Part shown: piece by piece, positions 21,242-33,563 of the stretch
How the letters are laid out: each line of letters opens with the position of its first letter
How positions within the stretch are numbered: the first letter of the stretch is position 1
Assembly (NCBI RefSeq): GCF_008704855.1
Contig: NZ_CP023691.1
Location: 1,674,001-1,738,000 of the forward strand
Length of the DNA: 64,000 nt
Direction of reading: 5' to 3'
Origin: Streptomyces platensis
Lineage (GTDB): Bacteria > Actinomycetota > Actinomycetes > Streptomycetales > Streptomycetaceae
The notes under the pieces: generated by a model
Told to the model about the DNA's origin: nothing
Databases searched by the model: none
What the model saw: only the letters and a program-made list of their open reading frames with translations
Position numbers and translations under genes: made by a program

Positions 21242-22120
21242 ATGTTTCGACCTGGGATCCCCCTGCCCAGTGCACACCGCACCGAGGCGGGTCAGCCGCG
21301 TCCCGTGGAAGACGCCCAGCAGCCCACTGCCGCCGAGCGCATACGAACCCTCGTCGAATCCAATGGTATGGCGTCGCTGAGCATCCCCGGCATCGAGGAC
21401 CCCGACGAGACCGGCCTCTCGGCACCGGTCTGCCGGACCGTGACACCCGACGGAGACGTGCTGTTGCTGGTTTCCGGGGACTCTGCGGCGGCTCGGGCGG
21501 CGGCACACGCGCAGGACGACGACCTCACAGCCGTGATGGAGATCACGGATGTCGCGCCCGTTTCGGTGCCCCATCGCATCCGCGGACGGGCCTGGGTGGC
21601 CGGCTGGCTCACCCCCGTCCGCAATGAGCAGCGGGCCGAGGCGGCGCTGCTGCTCGCGGAGCGGCACCCGGTGGGCGAGCTGCTCGGCATCGGCGAGGCG
21701 CTCCAGCCGGACCCCGCCCCGGGCCTGTACGGGCGGGCCGCCTGGATGATGCTGCGCCTGGAGGTCGGCGAGGGCGCGGTGGACGATCTGTGGGGCGCCG
21801 AGTCCGTCGAACCGGACGACTTCGCCGACGCGGCCGCCGACCCCCTCGTCGCCCACGAGGCGGAGCTGCTCCAGCATCTGCACTCCGCGCACAGCGAGCA
21901 GGTACGCGGGCTGTGCGCCCTGCTCGGCGACCGCAAGGACGTCTGCGGGATGCGCGGCCGGGCCGTGCCGGTGGGCCTGGACCGCTTCGGTCTGCGGGTC
22001 CGCTTCACCGACGCCGAGCAGCACACCTTCGACGCCCGGTTCGACTTCCCCGAGCCCGTTCGGGACGTGGTGGACCTGCGGCGGGCGATGCATCTGCTCT
22101 TCGAGGCCGCGGCCGGGTAA
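21242..22120 (+). CDS. DUF2470-domain protein, probable iron/heme-related
   Basis: 292 residues. The N-terminal ~170 form a split-barrel-like region (AAERIRTLVESNGMASLSIPG, PVCRTVTPDGDVLLLVSGDS), and the C terminus is a DUF2470 domain (LLQHLHSAHSEQVRGLC, then VGLDRFGLRVRF). This combination is like the HugZ/pyridoxamine-oxidase-fold proteins of heme iron use, although the exact reaction here is unknown. The ATG has GAGGAG five bases upstream; a GTG ten codons earlier lies inside the iron box and is unlikely. The iron box predicts derepression under iron limitation, which supports the heme/iron assignment. It is divergent from rpsD and convergent with rarA. Confidence 0.85.
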   Translation: MFRPGIPLPSAHRTEAGQPRPVEDAQQPTAAERIRTLVESNGMASLSIPGIEDPDETGLSAPVCRTVTPDGDVLLLVSGDSAAARAAAHAQDDDLTAVMEITDVAPVSVPHRIRGRAWVAGWLTPVRNEQRAEAALLLAERHPVGELLGIGEALQPDPAPGLYGRAAWMMLRLEVGEGAVDDLWGAESVEPDDFADAAADPLVAHEAELLQHLHSAHSEQVRGLCALLGDRKDVCGMRGRAVPVGLDRFGLRVRFTDAEQHTFDARFDFPEPVRDVVDLRRAMHLLFEAAAG

Positions 22121-22145
22121 TCCGGGGGCGCCGCCCCGCGGAGGC

Positions 22146-23516
22146 CTACTCGGCGGCGCTCTCACCGGAGTCGGCGCGCAGGCGCGTCCGCACCCGCTCG
22201 ACGACATCGGCGTACCGCGCCTCCGCGCCATGGCGGGTGGGCTCGTAATAGCGCTTGCCGTGCACCTCGTCCGGCGCATACTGCTGGGCCGCGATACCGC
22301 CCGGCAGGTCGTGCGGATATTGGTAGCCCTGGCCGTGGCCGAGCTTCTGAGCGCCCTTGTAGTGGCTGTCGCGCAGATGCGGCGGCACCGCTCCCGCCTG
22401 ACCGGCCCGGACGTCCGCCAGGGCGGCGTCGATGGCCATGTACGCGGCGTTCGACTTGGGCGCCAGGGCGAGCGCGATGGTGGCCTGGCTCAGCGTGATC
22501 CGCGCCTCCGGGAAGCCGATCATCGCCACGGCCTGGGCGGCGGCGACCGCGGTCGGCAGGGCCGTGGGGTCGGCCAGGCCGATGTCCTCGCTCGCCGAGA
22601 TCATCAGCCGGCGGGCGATGAACCGCGGGTCCTCCCCCGCCTCGATCATGCGCGCCAGGTAGTGCAGCGCGGCATCGACGTCCGAGCCCCGGATGGACTT
22701 GATCAGCGCGCTGGCGACGTCGTAGTGCTGGTCCCCGTCCCGGTCGTACTTCACCGCCGCCCGGTCGACGGACTCCTCCAGCGTCTGGAGGGTGATCTCC
22801 TTCTCGCCCTTGGCCAGGGCGGAACCGGCACCGGCCTCCAGGGCCGTCAGCGCGCGCCGGGCATCGCCGCCGGCGATCCGCAGCAGATGCCCCTCGGTGT
22901 CCTCGGGCAGGGTCACCGCGCCCGCCAGCCCGCGCGCATCGGTCAGCGCCCGCCGCAGCAGCCCGCGCAGATCGTCGTCCGTGAGGGGTTCGAGGGTCAG
23001 CAGCAGGGAGCGGGACAGCAGCGGCGAGATCACCGAGAAATACGGATTCTCGGTCGTCGCGGCGATCAGGGTGACCCAGCGGTTCTCCACGGCCGGCAGC
23101 AGGGAATCCTGCTGGGCCTTGCTGAAGCGGTGGATCTCGTCGAGGAAGAGGACGGTCTCCTTGCCGTAGCCGCCCGAGGCCCGCCGTGCGCCGTCGATGA
23201 CCGCGCGGACCTCCTTGACTCCCGCGGTGATCGCCGAGAGCTCCACGAAGCGCTTGTTCGTCGCCTGGCTGACGACGTACGCGAGGGTCGTCTTGCCGAT
23301 GCCCGGCGGCCCCCACAGGAACACCGAGGACGGCCCGGCGGGGCCCCCGGCGCCCTCGCCGACGAGACGGCGCAGCGGCGAGCCCGGCTTGAGCAGATGC
23401 TGCTGGCCCACGACTTCGTCGAGGGTGCGCGGGCGCATCCGGACGGCGAGCGGGGACCCCGCGGGGTCCTTCTCCTGGCGGTCTTCGGCAGCGGCGGTGA
23501 ACAGGTCGGGCTCCAC
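22146..23516 (-). CDS. rarA: Replication-associated recombination protein A (AAA+ ATPase, RarA/MgsA)
   Basis: Clamp-loader-like AAA+ protein acting at stalled forks. It has 456 residues from a GTG before [13 protein letters not shown], and the frame is open 16 codons upstream. The N-terminal [15 protein letters not shown] is followed by Walker [10 protein letters not shown], Walker [15 protein letters not shown], and sensor 1 [13 protein letters not shown]. The C-terminal MgsA tetramerisation domain contains [21 protein letters not shown] and [11 protein letters not shown]. No good ribosome-binding site is visible, so the start is uncertain. It is convergent with the DUF2470 gene and lies downstream of the VKOR-family gene. 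Confidence 0.94.
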   Translation of the reverse strand: MEPDLFTAAAEDRQEKDPAGSPLAVRMRPRTLDEVVGQQHLLKPGSPLRRLVGEGAGGPAGPSSVFLWGPPGIGKTTLAYVVSQATNKRFVELSAITAGVKEVRAVIDGARRASGGYGKETVLFLDEIHRFSKAQQDSLLPAVENRWVTLIAATTENPYFSVISPLLSRSLLLTLEPLTDDDLRGLLRRALTDARGLAGAVTLPEDTEGHLLRIAGGDARRALTALEAGAGSALAKGEKEITLQTLEESVDRAAVKYDRDGDQHYDVASALIKSIRGSDVDAALHYLARMIEAGEDPRFIARRLMISASEDIGLADPTALPTAVAAAQAVAMIGFPEARITLSQATIALALAPKSNAAYMAIDAALADVRAGQAGAVPPHLRDSHYKGAQKLGHGQGYQYPHDLPGGIAAQQYAPDEVHGKRYYEPTRHGAEARYADVVERVRTRLRADSGESAAE

Positions 23517-23547
23517 GATCACGAGCCTAAGCCACCCCACTGACAAC

Positions 23548-23579
23548 GCCCCGGCCGCCGTCATGGACGGAGCCGGGGC
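23548..23579 (-). terminator. Probable terminator of the VKOR-family gene
   Basis: Inverted repeat GCCCCGGC / GCCGGGGC around a 16-base loop, 25 bases after the stop codon at 23604 and before the rarA start. Confidence 0.5.
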
Positions 23580-23603
23580 GCGGGTGACGCGTCGGGCGGG
23601 ACC

Positions 23604-24245
23604 TCAGATCAGGCTGCTCCAGTACGACCACCACTTGGTGAGGATCAGCAGCGCGATCACGCCGTACCAGAGCACCGGCACGACCCAGTGGAACTCCAGC
23701 ACCGTCCGGCGCAGTCCCGCGGGGGCCGGGATGATGCCGTGCTTGATGTTGTGCACGGTGGTGTACCAGAACATCAGGATCGTGATCATCCAGGTCAGCG
23801 TGCACCACAGACACAGCGAGTTGATCACGTACAGCGACTGGGACATCAGCCACATGCAGAAGACCGTGCCGAGCAGCGTGCCGATGTTCAGCCCGATCCA
23901 GTACCAGCGGCGGAAGCGGCCGCCGGCCAGCAGGGCCATGCCGATCGCGACCACCACGCCGAAGCAGACCAGACCGGCGAGCGGGTTCGGGAAGCCGAAG
24001 GCCTCCGCCTGCTTGCTCTGCATGACGTTGCCGCAGGAGACGATCGGGTTGAGGCTGCAGGCGGGCTTGTAGTGCGGGTCCTTCAGCAGCTCGAACTTGT
24101 CCAGGGTGATGACCCAGGCCGCCAGCAGACCCAGCGCGCCGGTGATCACCAGAAGCAGGGCGTATCCGCGACCCGAGCCGAGGGTGCCCGGGCCGCTCGC
24201 GCGGTCGTCGTCGGTGGACACGTCGTCAAGCGCTGTCGTCGTCAT
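23604..24245 (-). CDS. Vitamin K epoxide reductase (VKOR) family membrane protein
   Basis: Bacterial VKOR homologues reoxidise DsbA-type proteins using quinones and so drive disulfide formation outside the membrane. The 213-residue protein has about five membrane helices. All four functional cysteines are present: the loop pair C63 and C71 (ACSLNPIVSCGNVM) and the quinone-proximal CxxC at C145-L-W-C148. The fused thioredoxin domain found in some homologues is absent. The start is the ATG before TTTALDD. A DsbA-like protein is encoded elsewhere in the window (61438-61968), but it lacks a clear export signal, so I do not assume they are partners. Confidence 0.92.
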   Translation of the reverse strand: MTTTALDDVSTDDDRASGPGTLGSGRGYALLLVITGALGLLAAWVITLDKFELLKDPHYKPACSLNPIVSCGNVMQSKQAEAFGFPNPLAGLVCFGVVVAIGMALLAGGRFRRWYWIGLNIGTLLGTVFCMWLMSQSLYVINSLCLWCTLTWMITILMFWYTTVHNIKHGIIPAPAGLRRTVLEFHWVVPVLWYGVIALLILTKWWSYWSSLI

Positions 24246-24586
24246 ATCGCCGTTCCGTCGATCCCTGGGAGTGGGGCTGAGCGCGGGCCCGGTCGCGGCC
24301 ACGCCGTTCATTCTGCCCCAACTCCACCATGCCCCACTGTGCGATGAGCATAAAGAAGAGCCGCCCGCACACAGGGTTCTCTCAGTATTCGCCGCGCCAC
24401 CGCCCCCTCTGCCGCCCGCACGACGCCTGCCGCCACCGGTGCGGCCGTGCCGGAAACCCTTCGCCGGGATGAAGGCGCCGCCGCCGTTGACACCGGCCGC
24501 CCGGCGGCACGGAGGACCCGGCACGCACGAGGGGCCCGGCCGGCAGATCGCCGTCCGGGCCCCTCGGGGTCCGCCGTCCCGCGGCC
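24246..24586. other. 340-bp intergenic region between hisS and the VKOR-family gene
   Basis: It holds the hisS terminator hairpin (24528-24566) and, nearer 24246-24350, the probable promoter region of the VKOR-family gene, which I could not resolve to clear -35/-10 boxes. The middle is GC-rich with no convincing open frame. Confidence 0.5.
24528..24566 (-). terminator. hisS terminator
   Basis: Perfect 12-bp inverted repeat CGAGGGGCCCGG / CCGGGCCCCTCG with a 15-base loop, 20 bases beyond the hisS stop. Confidence 0.7.
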
Positions 24587-25849
24587 TCAGCCCAGCGTGC
24601 GCCGGACCTCGTCGGCCACGGCATCCAGCGCGACCGCGGTCTGCTCACCGCTCTCCAGGTCCTTGAGCTGGACGATGCCCTCGGCCAGGTCCCGCTCGCC
24701 CGCCACCAGTGCCAGCCGCGCGCCGGAGCGGTTGGCGGACTTCATGGCGTTCTTCAGGCCCTTGCCGCCGAACGCGAAGTCGGTGGCGATGCCGGACCGG
24801 CGCAGCTCGGTGACCACACCGAACAGCACCCGGCGGGCCTCCTCACCGAGCGGTACCGCGTAGACGGCAGTGGCGGCGGGGATGTCGAGCGTGACGCCCT
24901 CCGCCTCCAGTGCCAGCACCGTACGGTCGACGCCCAGCGCCCAGCCGACGGACGGCAGCGCGGGGCCGCCGATCATCTCCGAGAGACCGTCGTAGCGGCC
25001 GCCGCCGCCCACCGCTGACTGCGAGCCGAGGCCGTCGTGGACGAACTCGAAGGTGGTGCGGGTGTAGTAGTCCAGGCCGCGGACCAGCTTCTCGTCGTCC
25101 TCGAAGGCCACGCCCGCCGCGGTCAGCAGCTCGCGCACCTGCTCGTGGTACGCCTTGCAGGCCTCGCAGAGGTAGTCACGGAGCTTGGGCGCCCCGTCGA
25201 GCTGCTTCTGTACGGACTCGCGCTTGTCGTCCAGGACGCGCAGCGGGTTGATGTCGACCCGGCGCCGGGTGTCCTCGTCCAGGTCGAGGCCGCGCAGGAA
25301 GTCCTGGAGCGCGGCCCGGTAGACGGGGCGGCACTCCTTGTCGCCCAGGGAGTTGAGCAGGATGCGGAAGTTCCGCAGTCCCAGCGCGCGGTAGGCCTGG
25401 TCGGCCAGGATGATCAACTCGGCGTCCAGGGCCGGGTCTTCGGCACCGATGGCCTCGGCGCCGACCTGGGAGAAGTGGCGGTAGCGGCCCTTCTGCGGGC
25501 GCTCGTAGCGGTAGTACGAGCCGGAGTACCAGAGCTTGACCGGGAGGTTGCCCGCCTTGTGGAGGTTGGCCTCCAGTGCGGCGCGCAGCACGGACGCGGT
25601 GCCCTCGGGGCGCAGCGCGAGCTGGTCGCCGCCCTTGGTCTCGAAGGCGTACATCTCCTTGGTCACGATGTCGGTGGACTCACCGACCCCGCGCGCGAAC
25701 AGCTCGACGTTCTCGAAACCGGGCGTCTCGACATAGCCGTACCCGGAGTTCTTCAGCGGCGCGGCGATCGCCTCGCGCACCGCGAGATAGGTGGCGGACT
25801 GCGGCGGAATCAGGTCGTACGTGCCCTTGGGGGCCTTGAAGGTGCTCAC
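24587..25849 (-). CDS. hisS: Histidine--tRNA ligase
   Basis: Charges tRNA-His. The 420-residue class II synthetase begins [16 protein letters not shown] after a GTG. It contains motif 2 ([20 protein letters not shown]), the histidine-specific [15 protein letters not shown] and [15 protein letters not shown], and the C-terminal anticodon-binding domain ([19 protein letters not shown]). I chose the GTG at 25849 because the upstream part of the open frame is antisense-like sequence overlapping the metallo-hydrolase gene. It starts 11 bases after that gene and is followed by a strong hairpin. Confidence 0.96.
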   Translation of the reverse strand: MSTFKAPKGTYDLIPPQSATYLAVREAIAAPLKNSGYGYVETPGFENVELFARGVGESTDIVTKEMYAFETKGGDQLALRPEGTASVLRAALEANLHKAGNLPVKLWYSGSYYRYERPQKGRYRHFSQVGAEAIGAEDPALDAELIILADQAYRALGLRNFRILLNSLGDKECRPVYRAALQDFLRGLDLDEDTRRRVDINPLRVLDDKRESVQKQLDGAPKLRDYLCEACKAYHEQVRELLTAAGVAFEDDEKLVRGLDYYTRTTFEFVHDGLGSQSAVGGGGRYDGLSEMIGGPALPSVGWALGVDRTVLALEAEGVTLDIPAATAVYAVPLGEEARRVLFGVVTELRRSGIATDFAFGGKGLKNAMKSANRSGARLALVAGERDLAEGIVQLKDLESGEQTAVALDAVADEVRRTLG

Positions 25850-25860
25850 GGAAGGTCTCG

Positions 25861-26574
25861 TCACATTCCTCGTCGTGGAGCGGCGCTGAAGCCGTCTCCG
25901 AGGCCGGCGGCCACCTCCCGCAGGAAGGGGTTGGTGGCGCGCTCGCGGCCGATGGTGGTCTGGGGGCCGTGGCCGGACAGGACGACGGTCGAGTCCTCCA
26001 GCGGCAGGCACACACGGGCCAGCGACTGAAGGATCTCGGCGTGGTCGCCGCCCGGCAGGTCGGTGCGTCCGATGGAGCCGGCGAAGAGCAGGTCGCCGGA
26101 GAAGAAGACCGGCGGAATGTCGGCCTGCTCGGGCATCCTGAACGTCACCGACCCCTTGGTATGGCCCGGGGCGTGGGCGACGGAGAACTCCATCCCGGCG
26201 AGTTCCAGGGCGGCACCGTCGGTCAGCTCCTTGACGTCGTCCGGCTCCCCCACGGTGAGTTCGCCCATGAGCTGCTGACCGATGGAGCGGCCCAGGGCCT
26301 TCTCCGGGTCGCTCATCATGAAGCGGTCCTCGGGGTGGATCCAGGCCGGTACGTCGTGCGCGCCGCACACCGGGACCACGGAGGCGACATGGTCGATGTG
26401 GCCATGGGTGAGAACGACCGCGACGGGCTTGAGCCGATGCTTTTTGACCGCGTCCTCGACACCTTGGGCCGCCTGGTGGCCCGGGTCGATGATGACGCAC
26501 TCCTCGCCGGCGGCGGGGGCGACCAAGTAGCAATTGGTGCCCCAGGCCCCGGCGGGGAACCCGGCAATCAGCAC
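25861..26574 (-). CDS. MBL-fold metallo-hydrolase (glyoxalase II-like)
   Basis: 237 residues of the metallo-beta-lactamase fold. The HxHxDH zinc motif is [10 protein letters not shown], with [10 protein letters not shown] (third His), [19 protein letters not shown] (bridging Asp) and [13 protein letters not shown] (last His). This is the glyoxalase II / persulfide dioxygenase-like subgroup, so thioester hydrolysis is likely but the substrate is not evident. The GTG start has AGGA six bases upstream. It overlaps no gene and lies immediately before hisS, an arrangement common in actinomycetes next to relA-hisS. It is divergent from the cyclophilin gene. Confidence 0.88.
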   Translation of the reverse strand: MLIAGFPAGAWGTNCYLVAPAAGEECVIIDPGHQAAQGVEDAVKKHRLKPVAVVLTHGHIDHVASVVPVCGAHDVPAWIHPEDRFMMSDPEKALGRSIGQQLMGELTVGEPDDVKELTDGAALELAGMEFSVAHAPGHTKGSVTFRMPEQADIPPVFFSGDLLFAGSIGRTDLPGGDHAEILQSLARVCLPLEDSTVVLSGHGPQTTIGRERATNPFLREVAAGLGDGFSAAPRRGM

Positions 26575-26736
26575 GTTCGTCCTTAAAGGTCGGTGGTCGG
26601 GGTCGGTCCACGGGACCGCTCCCGGAACATCTCGGCAGCTCCAGAGCCTACCGGCGGGACTCCCGGCAGAGCGAACCCATATACGGTACGGCCACGGCGA
26701 CGACAGCGATCGGTGATCGGACGAAGGAGACGACCG

Positions 26737-27564
26737 GTGGTCAGCAGAGATCAGCGGCGGCGGCAGCTCGCCAGGGAGAAGTACGAGCGCCAGCAGCAAC
26801 GGCGGTCCGCGGCTCAGCGGAAGACCAGACGCCGCAATGTGGTCATCGCGTCCGCCGTGGCCGTCGCCCTGGCCGCGGGCGTCACCGCGTACGCCACCAC
26901 CGGGCTTGCGGGCGCCGGCCAGGACGCCGACCGGGCGGCTCCCCCGTCCCCCTCCAAGGCGCCGGATCCGTGCGGCAAGCCCGCCAAGGGCATGCCCTCC
27001 ACCAAGACCTGGAAGAAGGAGCCGGCGATGTCCGTGGACACCTCGGCCTCCTACTCCGCGAAGCTGGCGACGACCTGCGGCACGATCGAGCTGAAGCTGG
27101 ACGCCGGCAAGGCGCCGCACACCGTCAACTCCTTCGCCTTCCTGGCCGGTCAGGGCTACTTCGACCACAGCAAGTGCCACCGTCTGGTCGACCAGGGCCT
27201 CTACGTCCTTCAGTGCGGCGACCCGAAGGGCACGGGCCAGGGCACGCCCGGCTACACCATCCCGGACGAGAACCTCAAGGACCCCCGGCTCAAGGGCGGC
27301 GTCTATCCGGCGGGCACGGTCGCGATGGCCAACCGCTACGACGGGCAGAGCGACAAAACCCGCGACTCCGGCGGCAGCCAGTTCTTCCTCGTCTACCAGG
27401 ACAGCAAGCTGCCTCCCAACTACACACCGTTCGGCACCGTCACCGGCGGTATGGACGTGCTGCGGAAGATCGCCAAGGCCGGTTCGACGCCCGACCCGCA
27501 AACCGGCAACACCGCACCGAACGCCACCGTCGTGATCGACCGGGCAACCGTCAGAAAGTCCTGA
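26737..27564 (+). CDS. Membrane-anchored cyclophilin-type peptidyl-prolyl isomerase
   Basis: 275 residues from a GTG with AAGGAG seven bases upstream. The N terminus is highly basic and charged (RDQRRRQLAREKYERQQQRR). A single membrane segment (NVVIASAVAVALAAGVTAYA) and a Pro/Ser linker follow, then an extracytoplasmic cyclophilin domain. Domain motifs are VNSFAFLAGQGYFD, CHRLVDQG (active-site Arg in HR), GTPGYTIPDE, GGSQFFLVYQ and YTPFGTV. The topology suggests folding of secreted proteins. The frame remains open 48 codons upstream without a start signal. It is followed by a 250-base gap before the DUF349 gene. Confidence 0.9.
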   Translation: MVSRDQRRRQLAREKYERQQQRRSAAQRKTRRRNVVIASAVAVALAAGVTAYATTGLAGAGQDADRAAPPSPSKAPDPCGKPAKGMPSTKTWKKEPAMSVDTSASYSAKLATTCGTIELKLDAGKAPHTVNSFAFLAGQGYFDHSKCHRLVDQGLYVLQCGDPKGTGQGTPGYTIPDENLKDPRLKGGVYPAGTVAMANRYDGQSDKTRDSGGSQFFLVYQDSKLPPNYTPFGTVTGGMDVLRKIAKAGSTPDPQTGNTAPNATVVIDRATVRKS

Positions 27565-27814
27565 CCTGCCGGGCGACCTGGGGCGGTGCGGCGGCCCCCA
27601 CCGCGCGAACCGAGGAATTTCGGTCGTGCTGGATGCGGACAGCCGACCGCCGGTCGCCTAGATTGGCGTTGGGTAGGGTGCCTGCTCCGACGGCTGCCAC
27701 CCTCACCCGCGATTCAGCCCGTCGGACCGGTCAGGGCGCGGCTCTGCCGGACAGAAACTGTGGACGATGCCGGGGGGCCGCACGCCCCCGTCGGCATCAT
27801 GTGGAGGAGGCGCT

Positions 27815-29044
27815 GTGAGCAGCGACCCATGGGGCCGCGTCGACGAGACGGGGACCGTGTACGTGCGTACCGCCGATGGCGAGCAGGTCGTCGGATCGTG
27901 GCAGGCGGGCACTCCCGAGGAGGCCCTCGCCTACTTCGAGCGCAAGTATGAGGGCCTGGTCGTCGAGATCGGCCTCCTCGAGCGCCGGGTCAAGACCACC
28001 GACCTGTCGGCGAAGGACGCCACGACCGCGATCGAGCATCTGCGCACCCAGGTCGACGAACACCACGCGGTGGGCGACCTGGAAGCGCTGAAGAAGCGGC
28101 TCGACAAGCTCGTCGAGGCCGTCGAATCGCGCCGCGAGGAGCGCAAGGCACAGAAGGCGCGGCAGAGCCACGAGGCCCGGGAGGCCAAGGAGAAGCTGGT
28201 CGCCGAGGCCGAGGAGCTGGCCGCCAGCGAGCAGTGGCGGGCGGCCGGTGAACGGCTGCGCGCGCTGGTCGACACCTGGAAGGGCCTGCCGCGGCTCGAC
28301 CGCAAGGCGGACGACGAGCTGTGGCACCGCTTCTCGCACGCCCGCTCGGCGTTCTCCAAGCGGCGCAAGGCGCACTTCGCGTCGCTGGACGCGCAGCGCG
28401 AGGACTCCCGTAAGGCCAAGGAGAAGCTGGTCGCCGAGGCCGAGGCGCTGTCGAACTCGACGGACTGGGGGGCCACCGCGGCCCGCTACCGCGAGCTGAT
28501 GGCGGACTGGAAGGCGGCCGGCCGGGCCCAGCGCGAGCACGAGGACGATCTGTGGAACCGTTTCCGCGGCGCCCAGGACGTCTTCTTCCAGGCGCGCGGT
28601 GAGGTCTTCGCGGAGCGCGATGCCGAGCAGCGGGAGAATCTGACCCGCAAGGAGGAGCTGGCCGTCGAGGCCGAGAAGCTGCTGCCCGTCTCGGACCTGA
28701 AGGGCGCGCGGGCCGCGTTCCGCTCGATCAATGAGCGGTGGGAGGCCATCGGCCATGTGCCGCGGGACGCCCGCCCGAAGATCGAGGGCCGGATGCACGC
28801 CGTCGAGCGAGCCATCCAGGAGGCCGAGGAGAACGAGTGGCGCCGGACGAACCCTGAGGCGCGGGCCCGCGCCGCGGGGCTGACCGGTCAGCTCCAGGAC
28901 GCGGTCGACAAGCTGGAGAAGCAGATCGACACGGCCCGGGCGGCGGGCAACAACGCCAAGGCCGACAAGCTCGGCCGGGAGCTGGAGGGCCGCAAGGCGC
29001 TGCTGGACCAGGCGCTGAGGGGCTTGGAAGAGTTCGGCGGCTAG
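27815..29044 (+). CDS. DUF349 protein (three-repeat helical protein)
   Basis: 409 residues, GTG start with GGAGGAGG upstream. A short N-terminal beta-like region (TVYVRTADGEQVVGSW) precedes long helices and three DUF349 repeats: AKEKLVAEAEELAASEQWRA, AKEKLVAEAEALSNSTDWGA and RKEELAVEAEKLLPVSDLKG, each ending in a W-rich, RF-containing helix. The C terminus is another coiled-coil-like helix. The family is of uncertain function, with nucleic-acid or ribosome association proposed for relatives. It is convergent with relA and separated from it by a strong bidirectional hairpin. The 250 bases before it show no gene. Confidence 0.88.
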   Translation: MSSDPWGRVDETGTVYVRTADGEQVVGSWQAGTPEEALAYFERKYEGLVVEIGLLERRVKTTDLSAKDATTAIEHLRTQVDEHHAVGDLEALKKRLDKLVEAVESRREERKAQKARQSHEAREAKEKLVAEAEELAASEQWRAAGERLRALVDTWKGLPRLDRKADDELWHRFSHARSAFSKRRKAHFASLDAQREDSRKAKEKLVAEAEALSNSTDWGATAARYRELMADWKAAGRAQREHEDDLWNRFRGAQDVFFQARGEVFAERDAEQRENLTRKEELAVEAEKLLPVSDLKGARAAFRSINERWEAIGHVPRDARPKIEGRMHAVERAIQEAEENEWRRTNPEARARAAGLTGQLQDAVDKLEKQIDTARAAGNNAKADKLGRELEGRKALLDQALRGLEEFGG

Positions 29045-29050
29045 CGCGGA

Positions 29051-29097
29051 ACAGCAGGCGGCCCCGGTACGGATTCCGTACCGGGGCCGCCTGCTGT
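29051..29097. terminator. Bidirectional terminator between the DUF349 gene and relA
   Basis: Perfect 22-bp inverted repeat (29051-29072 and 29076-29097) with a three-base loop, beginning ACAGCAGGCGGCC. It lies between two convergent genes that end at 29044 and 29107. Confidence 0.85.
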
Positions 29098-29106
29098 GTC
29101 ACGCCG

Positions 29107-31737
<2,631 letters not shown>

Positions 31738-31847
31738 GAGCACTCCTCAGGCGGTTCCGGACCCCAAAACCTCGAACGGGTCGGGGTGCCATGGTATCGA
31801 CCCCGCGGCCGCGACTCCCCCGCGGCCATGGGTCCGTACATGACACA

Positions 31848-31888
31848 GCAGCGGGGGCACCCGGATTTCTTCCGGATGCCCCCGCTGC
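31848..31888 (-). terminator. apt terminator
   Basis: 18-bp inverted repeat starting GCAGCGGGGGCAC with one mismatch and a five-base loop, 22 bases after the apt stop codon. It separates the sec-apt transcript from relA. Confidence 0.75.
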
Positions 31889-31910
31889 GGAGCTGCTGCG
31901 TACGGCCGGC

Positions 31911-32459
31911 TCAGACCGTGATCAGGGCCTCCAGCGGAGCGCCCTTGAGTCCCGGCTCCAGCCGCTGCCGCCCGGCCAGGAAGCCGAGCTCCAGCAGCAC
32001 GGCCAGGCCCGCGACCTCGGCACCCGCACGGCGGATGAGCTGGAGCGAGGCATCGGCGGTCCCGCCGGTGGCGAGGACGTCGTCGATCACCAGCACCCGG
32101 TCGCCCGGGGCCAGCGCATCGCTGTGGATCTCGATCTCGGCCGTGCCGTACTCCAGCTCGTAGGACTGCCCGAGGGTCGTGCCGGGGAGCTTGCCCGCCT
32201 TGCGGACGGGGACGAAGCCGACACCGGCCCGGACCGCGACCGGAGCGGCGAGTATGAACCCGCGCGCCTCCAGGCCCACGATCTTGTCCACGCGGTGCTG
32301 CCCGCACAGCTCGGCGAACGCCTCGGTCAGCGCGCCGAAGGCGGCCGGATCGGCCAGCAGCGGGGTGATGTCCTTGAACATCACCCCGGGCTGCGGGTAG
32401 TCCGGGATGTCCGTGATCCGGCTGATCAGGAGCTCACGAAGTTCCGCCGGGGCGCTCAT
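31911..32459 (-). CDS. apt: Adenine phosphoribosyltransferase
   Basis: Salvages adenine to AMP with PRPP. The 182-residue protein has DYPQPGVMFKDITPLL, LEARGFILAAPVA, VRKAGKLPG and the PRPP motif VLVIDDVLATGGTADA. The ATG overlaps the secF stop codon by four bases (ATGA). The order yajC-secD-secF-apt-relA is a well-known actinobacterial arrangement; salvage of purines next to the alarmone synthetase makes metabolic sense. Nothing unusual. Confidence 0.96.
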   Translation of the reverse strand: MSAPAELRELLISRITDIPDYPQPGVMFKDITPLLADPAAFGALTEAFAELCGQHRVDKIVGLEARGFILAAPVAVRAGVGFVPVRKAGKLPGTTLGQSYELEYGTAEIEIHSDALAPGDRVLVIDDVLATGGTADASLQLIRRAGAEVAGLAVLLELGFLAGRQRLEPGLKGAPLEALITV

Positions 32460-33562
32460 CGGCGCTTGCCCGAGGGGCGGCCGCGTCCGCGGTTACGCGA
32501 GTCGGGCTGGTGGCGCGGTCCGACGACCGCGGCACCGTCCTCGGCATCGGCCGGGGCGGGGTCCTCGGTGTCCTCCTGGCTCGCCTCCTTGGCCGCGGCC
32601 GCGGCGCGCTTCGCCTTGACCCGCTTGGCCAGCGCCTTCATCTGCGGCTCGCGGCCCTTCAGATCGGCGACCAGCGGGGTCGCGATGAAGATCGACGAGT
32701 AGGCACCGGCGGCGAGACCGACGAACAGGGCCAGCGAGATGTCGTTGAGCATGCCCGCGCCCAGCACACCGCCGCCGACGAACAGCAGACCCGCGACCGG
32801 GAGCAGCGCGACGACCGTGGTGTTGATGGACCGCACCAGGGTGCTGTTGATCGAGCGGTTGGCGACCTCGCTGTACGTGAAGCGGTTCTGCTTGGTGAGG
32901 TCCTTGGAGGCTTCCTTGAGGCTGTCGAAGACGACGACCGTGTCGTACAGGGAGTAACCGAGGATGGTCAGCAGACCGATGACCGTGCCGGGCGTGACCT
33001 CGAAGCCGACCAGGGCGTAGACGCCGACCGTGATCGTGAGGTCGTGGATCAGCGCGATCAGGGCGGCGAGGGCCATCCGCCACTCGAAGGCGATCGCCAG
33101 ATAGAGCACCACGAGGACCATGAAGATCCCCAGGCCCAGCCAGGCCTTGTTCTTGATCTCCTCGCCCCAACTCGGGCCGACCAACTGGGTGTTGACGTCC
33201 TTGACCGGGATGTTCAGGTTCTTGGCGAGCTTTTCCTGGACCGGCAGCGCCTGCTTGGTGTCCAGACCGCTGATCTGGATGCGCAGCGTGCTGCCGCCGA
33301 GCTTCTGTACCACGGCCTGGTGACCGCCCACCGCCGACTCGGCCTTGTGCTGGGCCTCCGAGGCGACCATGGACGACTTCGCGGTGAAGACCGCGCCACC
33401 GGAGAACTCGATGCCCATGTTCAGGCCGCGCACCGCCAGGCCGACGATGGCCGTGATGGTGATGAGGATCGAGATGCCGTACCAGATCTTCCGCTTGCCG
33501 ATGAAGTCGTAGCCGACCTCGCCGCGGTAGAGCCGGGCGCCGATGTTTCCGAGCTTGGACAT
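32456..33562 (-). CDS. secF: Protein translocase subunit SecF
   Basis: With SecD, an RND-like partner of SecYEG that uses the proton gradient to complete protein export. The 368 residues contain six membrane helices: the first near residues 25-45, then the periplasmic domain beginning NMGIEFSGGAVFT, then five helices with LGYSLYDTVVVFDSLKE and RSINTTVVALLPVAGLL. The C terminus is Lys/Arg/Ala-rich and disordered. It starts two bases after secD and overlaps apt. Confidence 0.96.
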   Translation of the reverse strand: MSKLGNIGARLYRGEVGYDFIGKRKIWYGISILITITAIVGLAVRGLNMGIEFSGGAVFTAKSSMVASEAQHKAESAVGGHQAVVQKLGGSTLRIQISGLDTKQALPVQEKLAKNLNIPVKDVNTQLVGPSWGEEIKNKAWLGLGIFMVLVVLYLAIAFEWRMALAALIALIHDLTITVGVYALVGFEVTPGTVIGLLTILGYSLYDTVVVFDSLKEASKDLTKQNRFTYSEVANRSINSTLVRSINTTVVALLPVAGLLFVGGGVLGAGMLNDISLALFVGLAAGAYSSIFIATPLVADLKGREPQMKALAKRVKAKRAAAAAKEASQEDTEDPAPADAEDGAAVVGPRHQPDSRNRGRGRPSGKRR

Positions 33563-33563
33563 C

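Noticed and set aside
24587..26611. A single 674-residue HisS-hydrolase fusion.
   Set aside because: The upstream part is out of frame with the hydrolase gene; HisS has its own GTG start and the hydrolase has its own frame with complete motifs.
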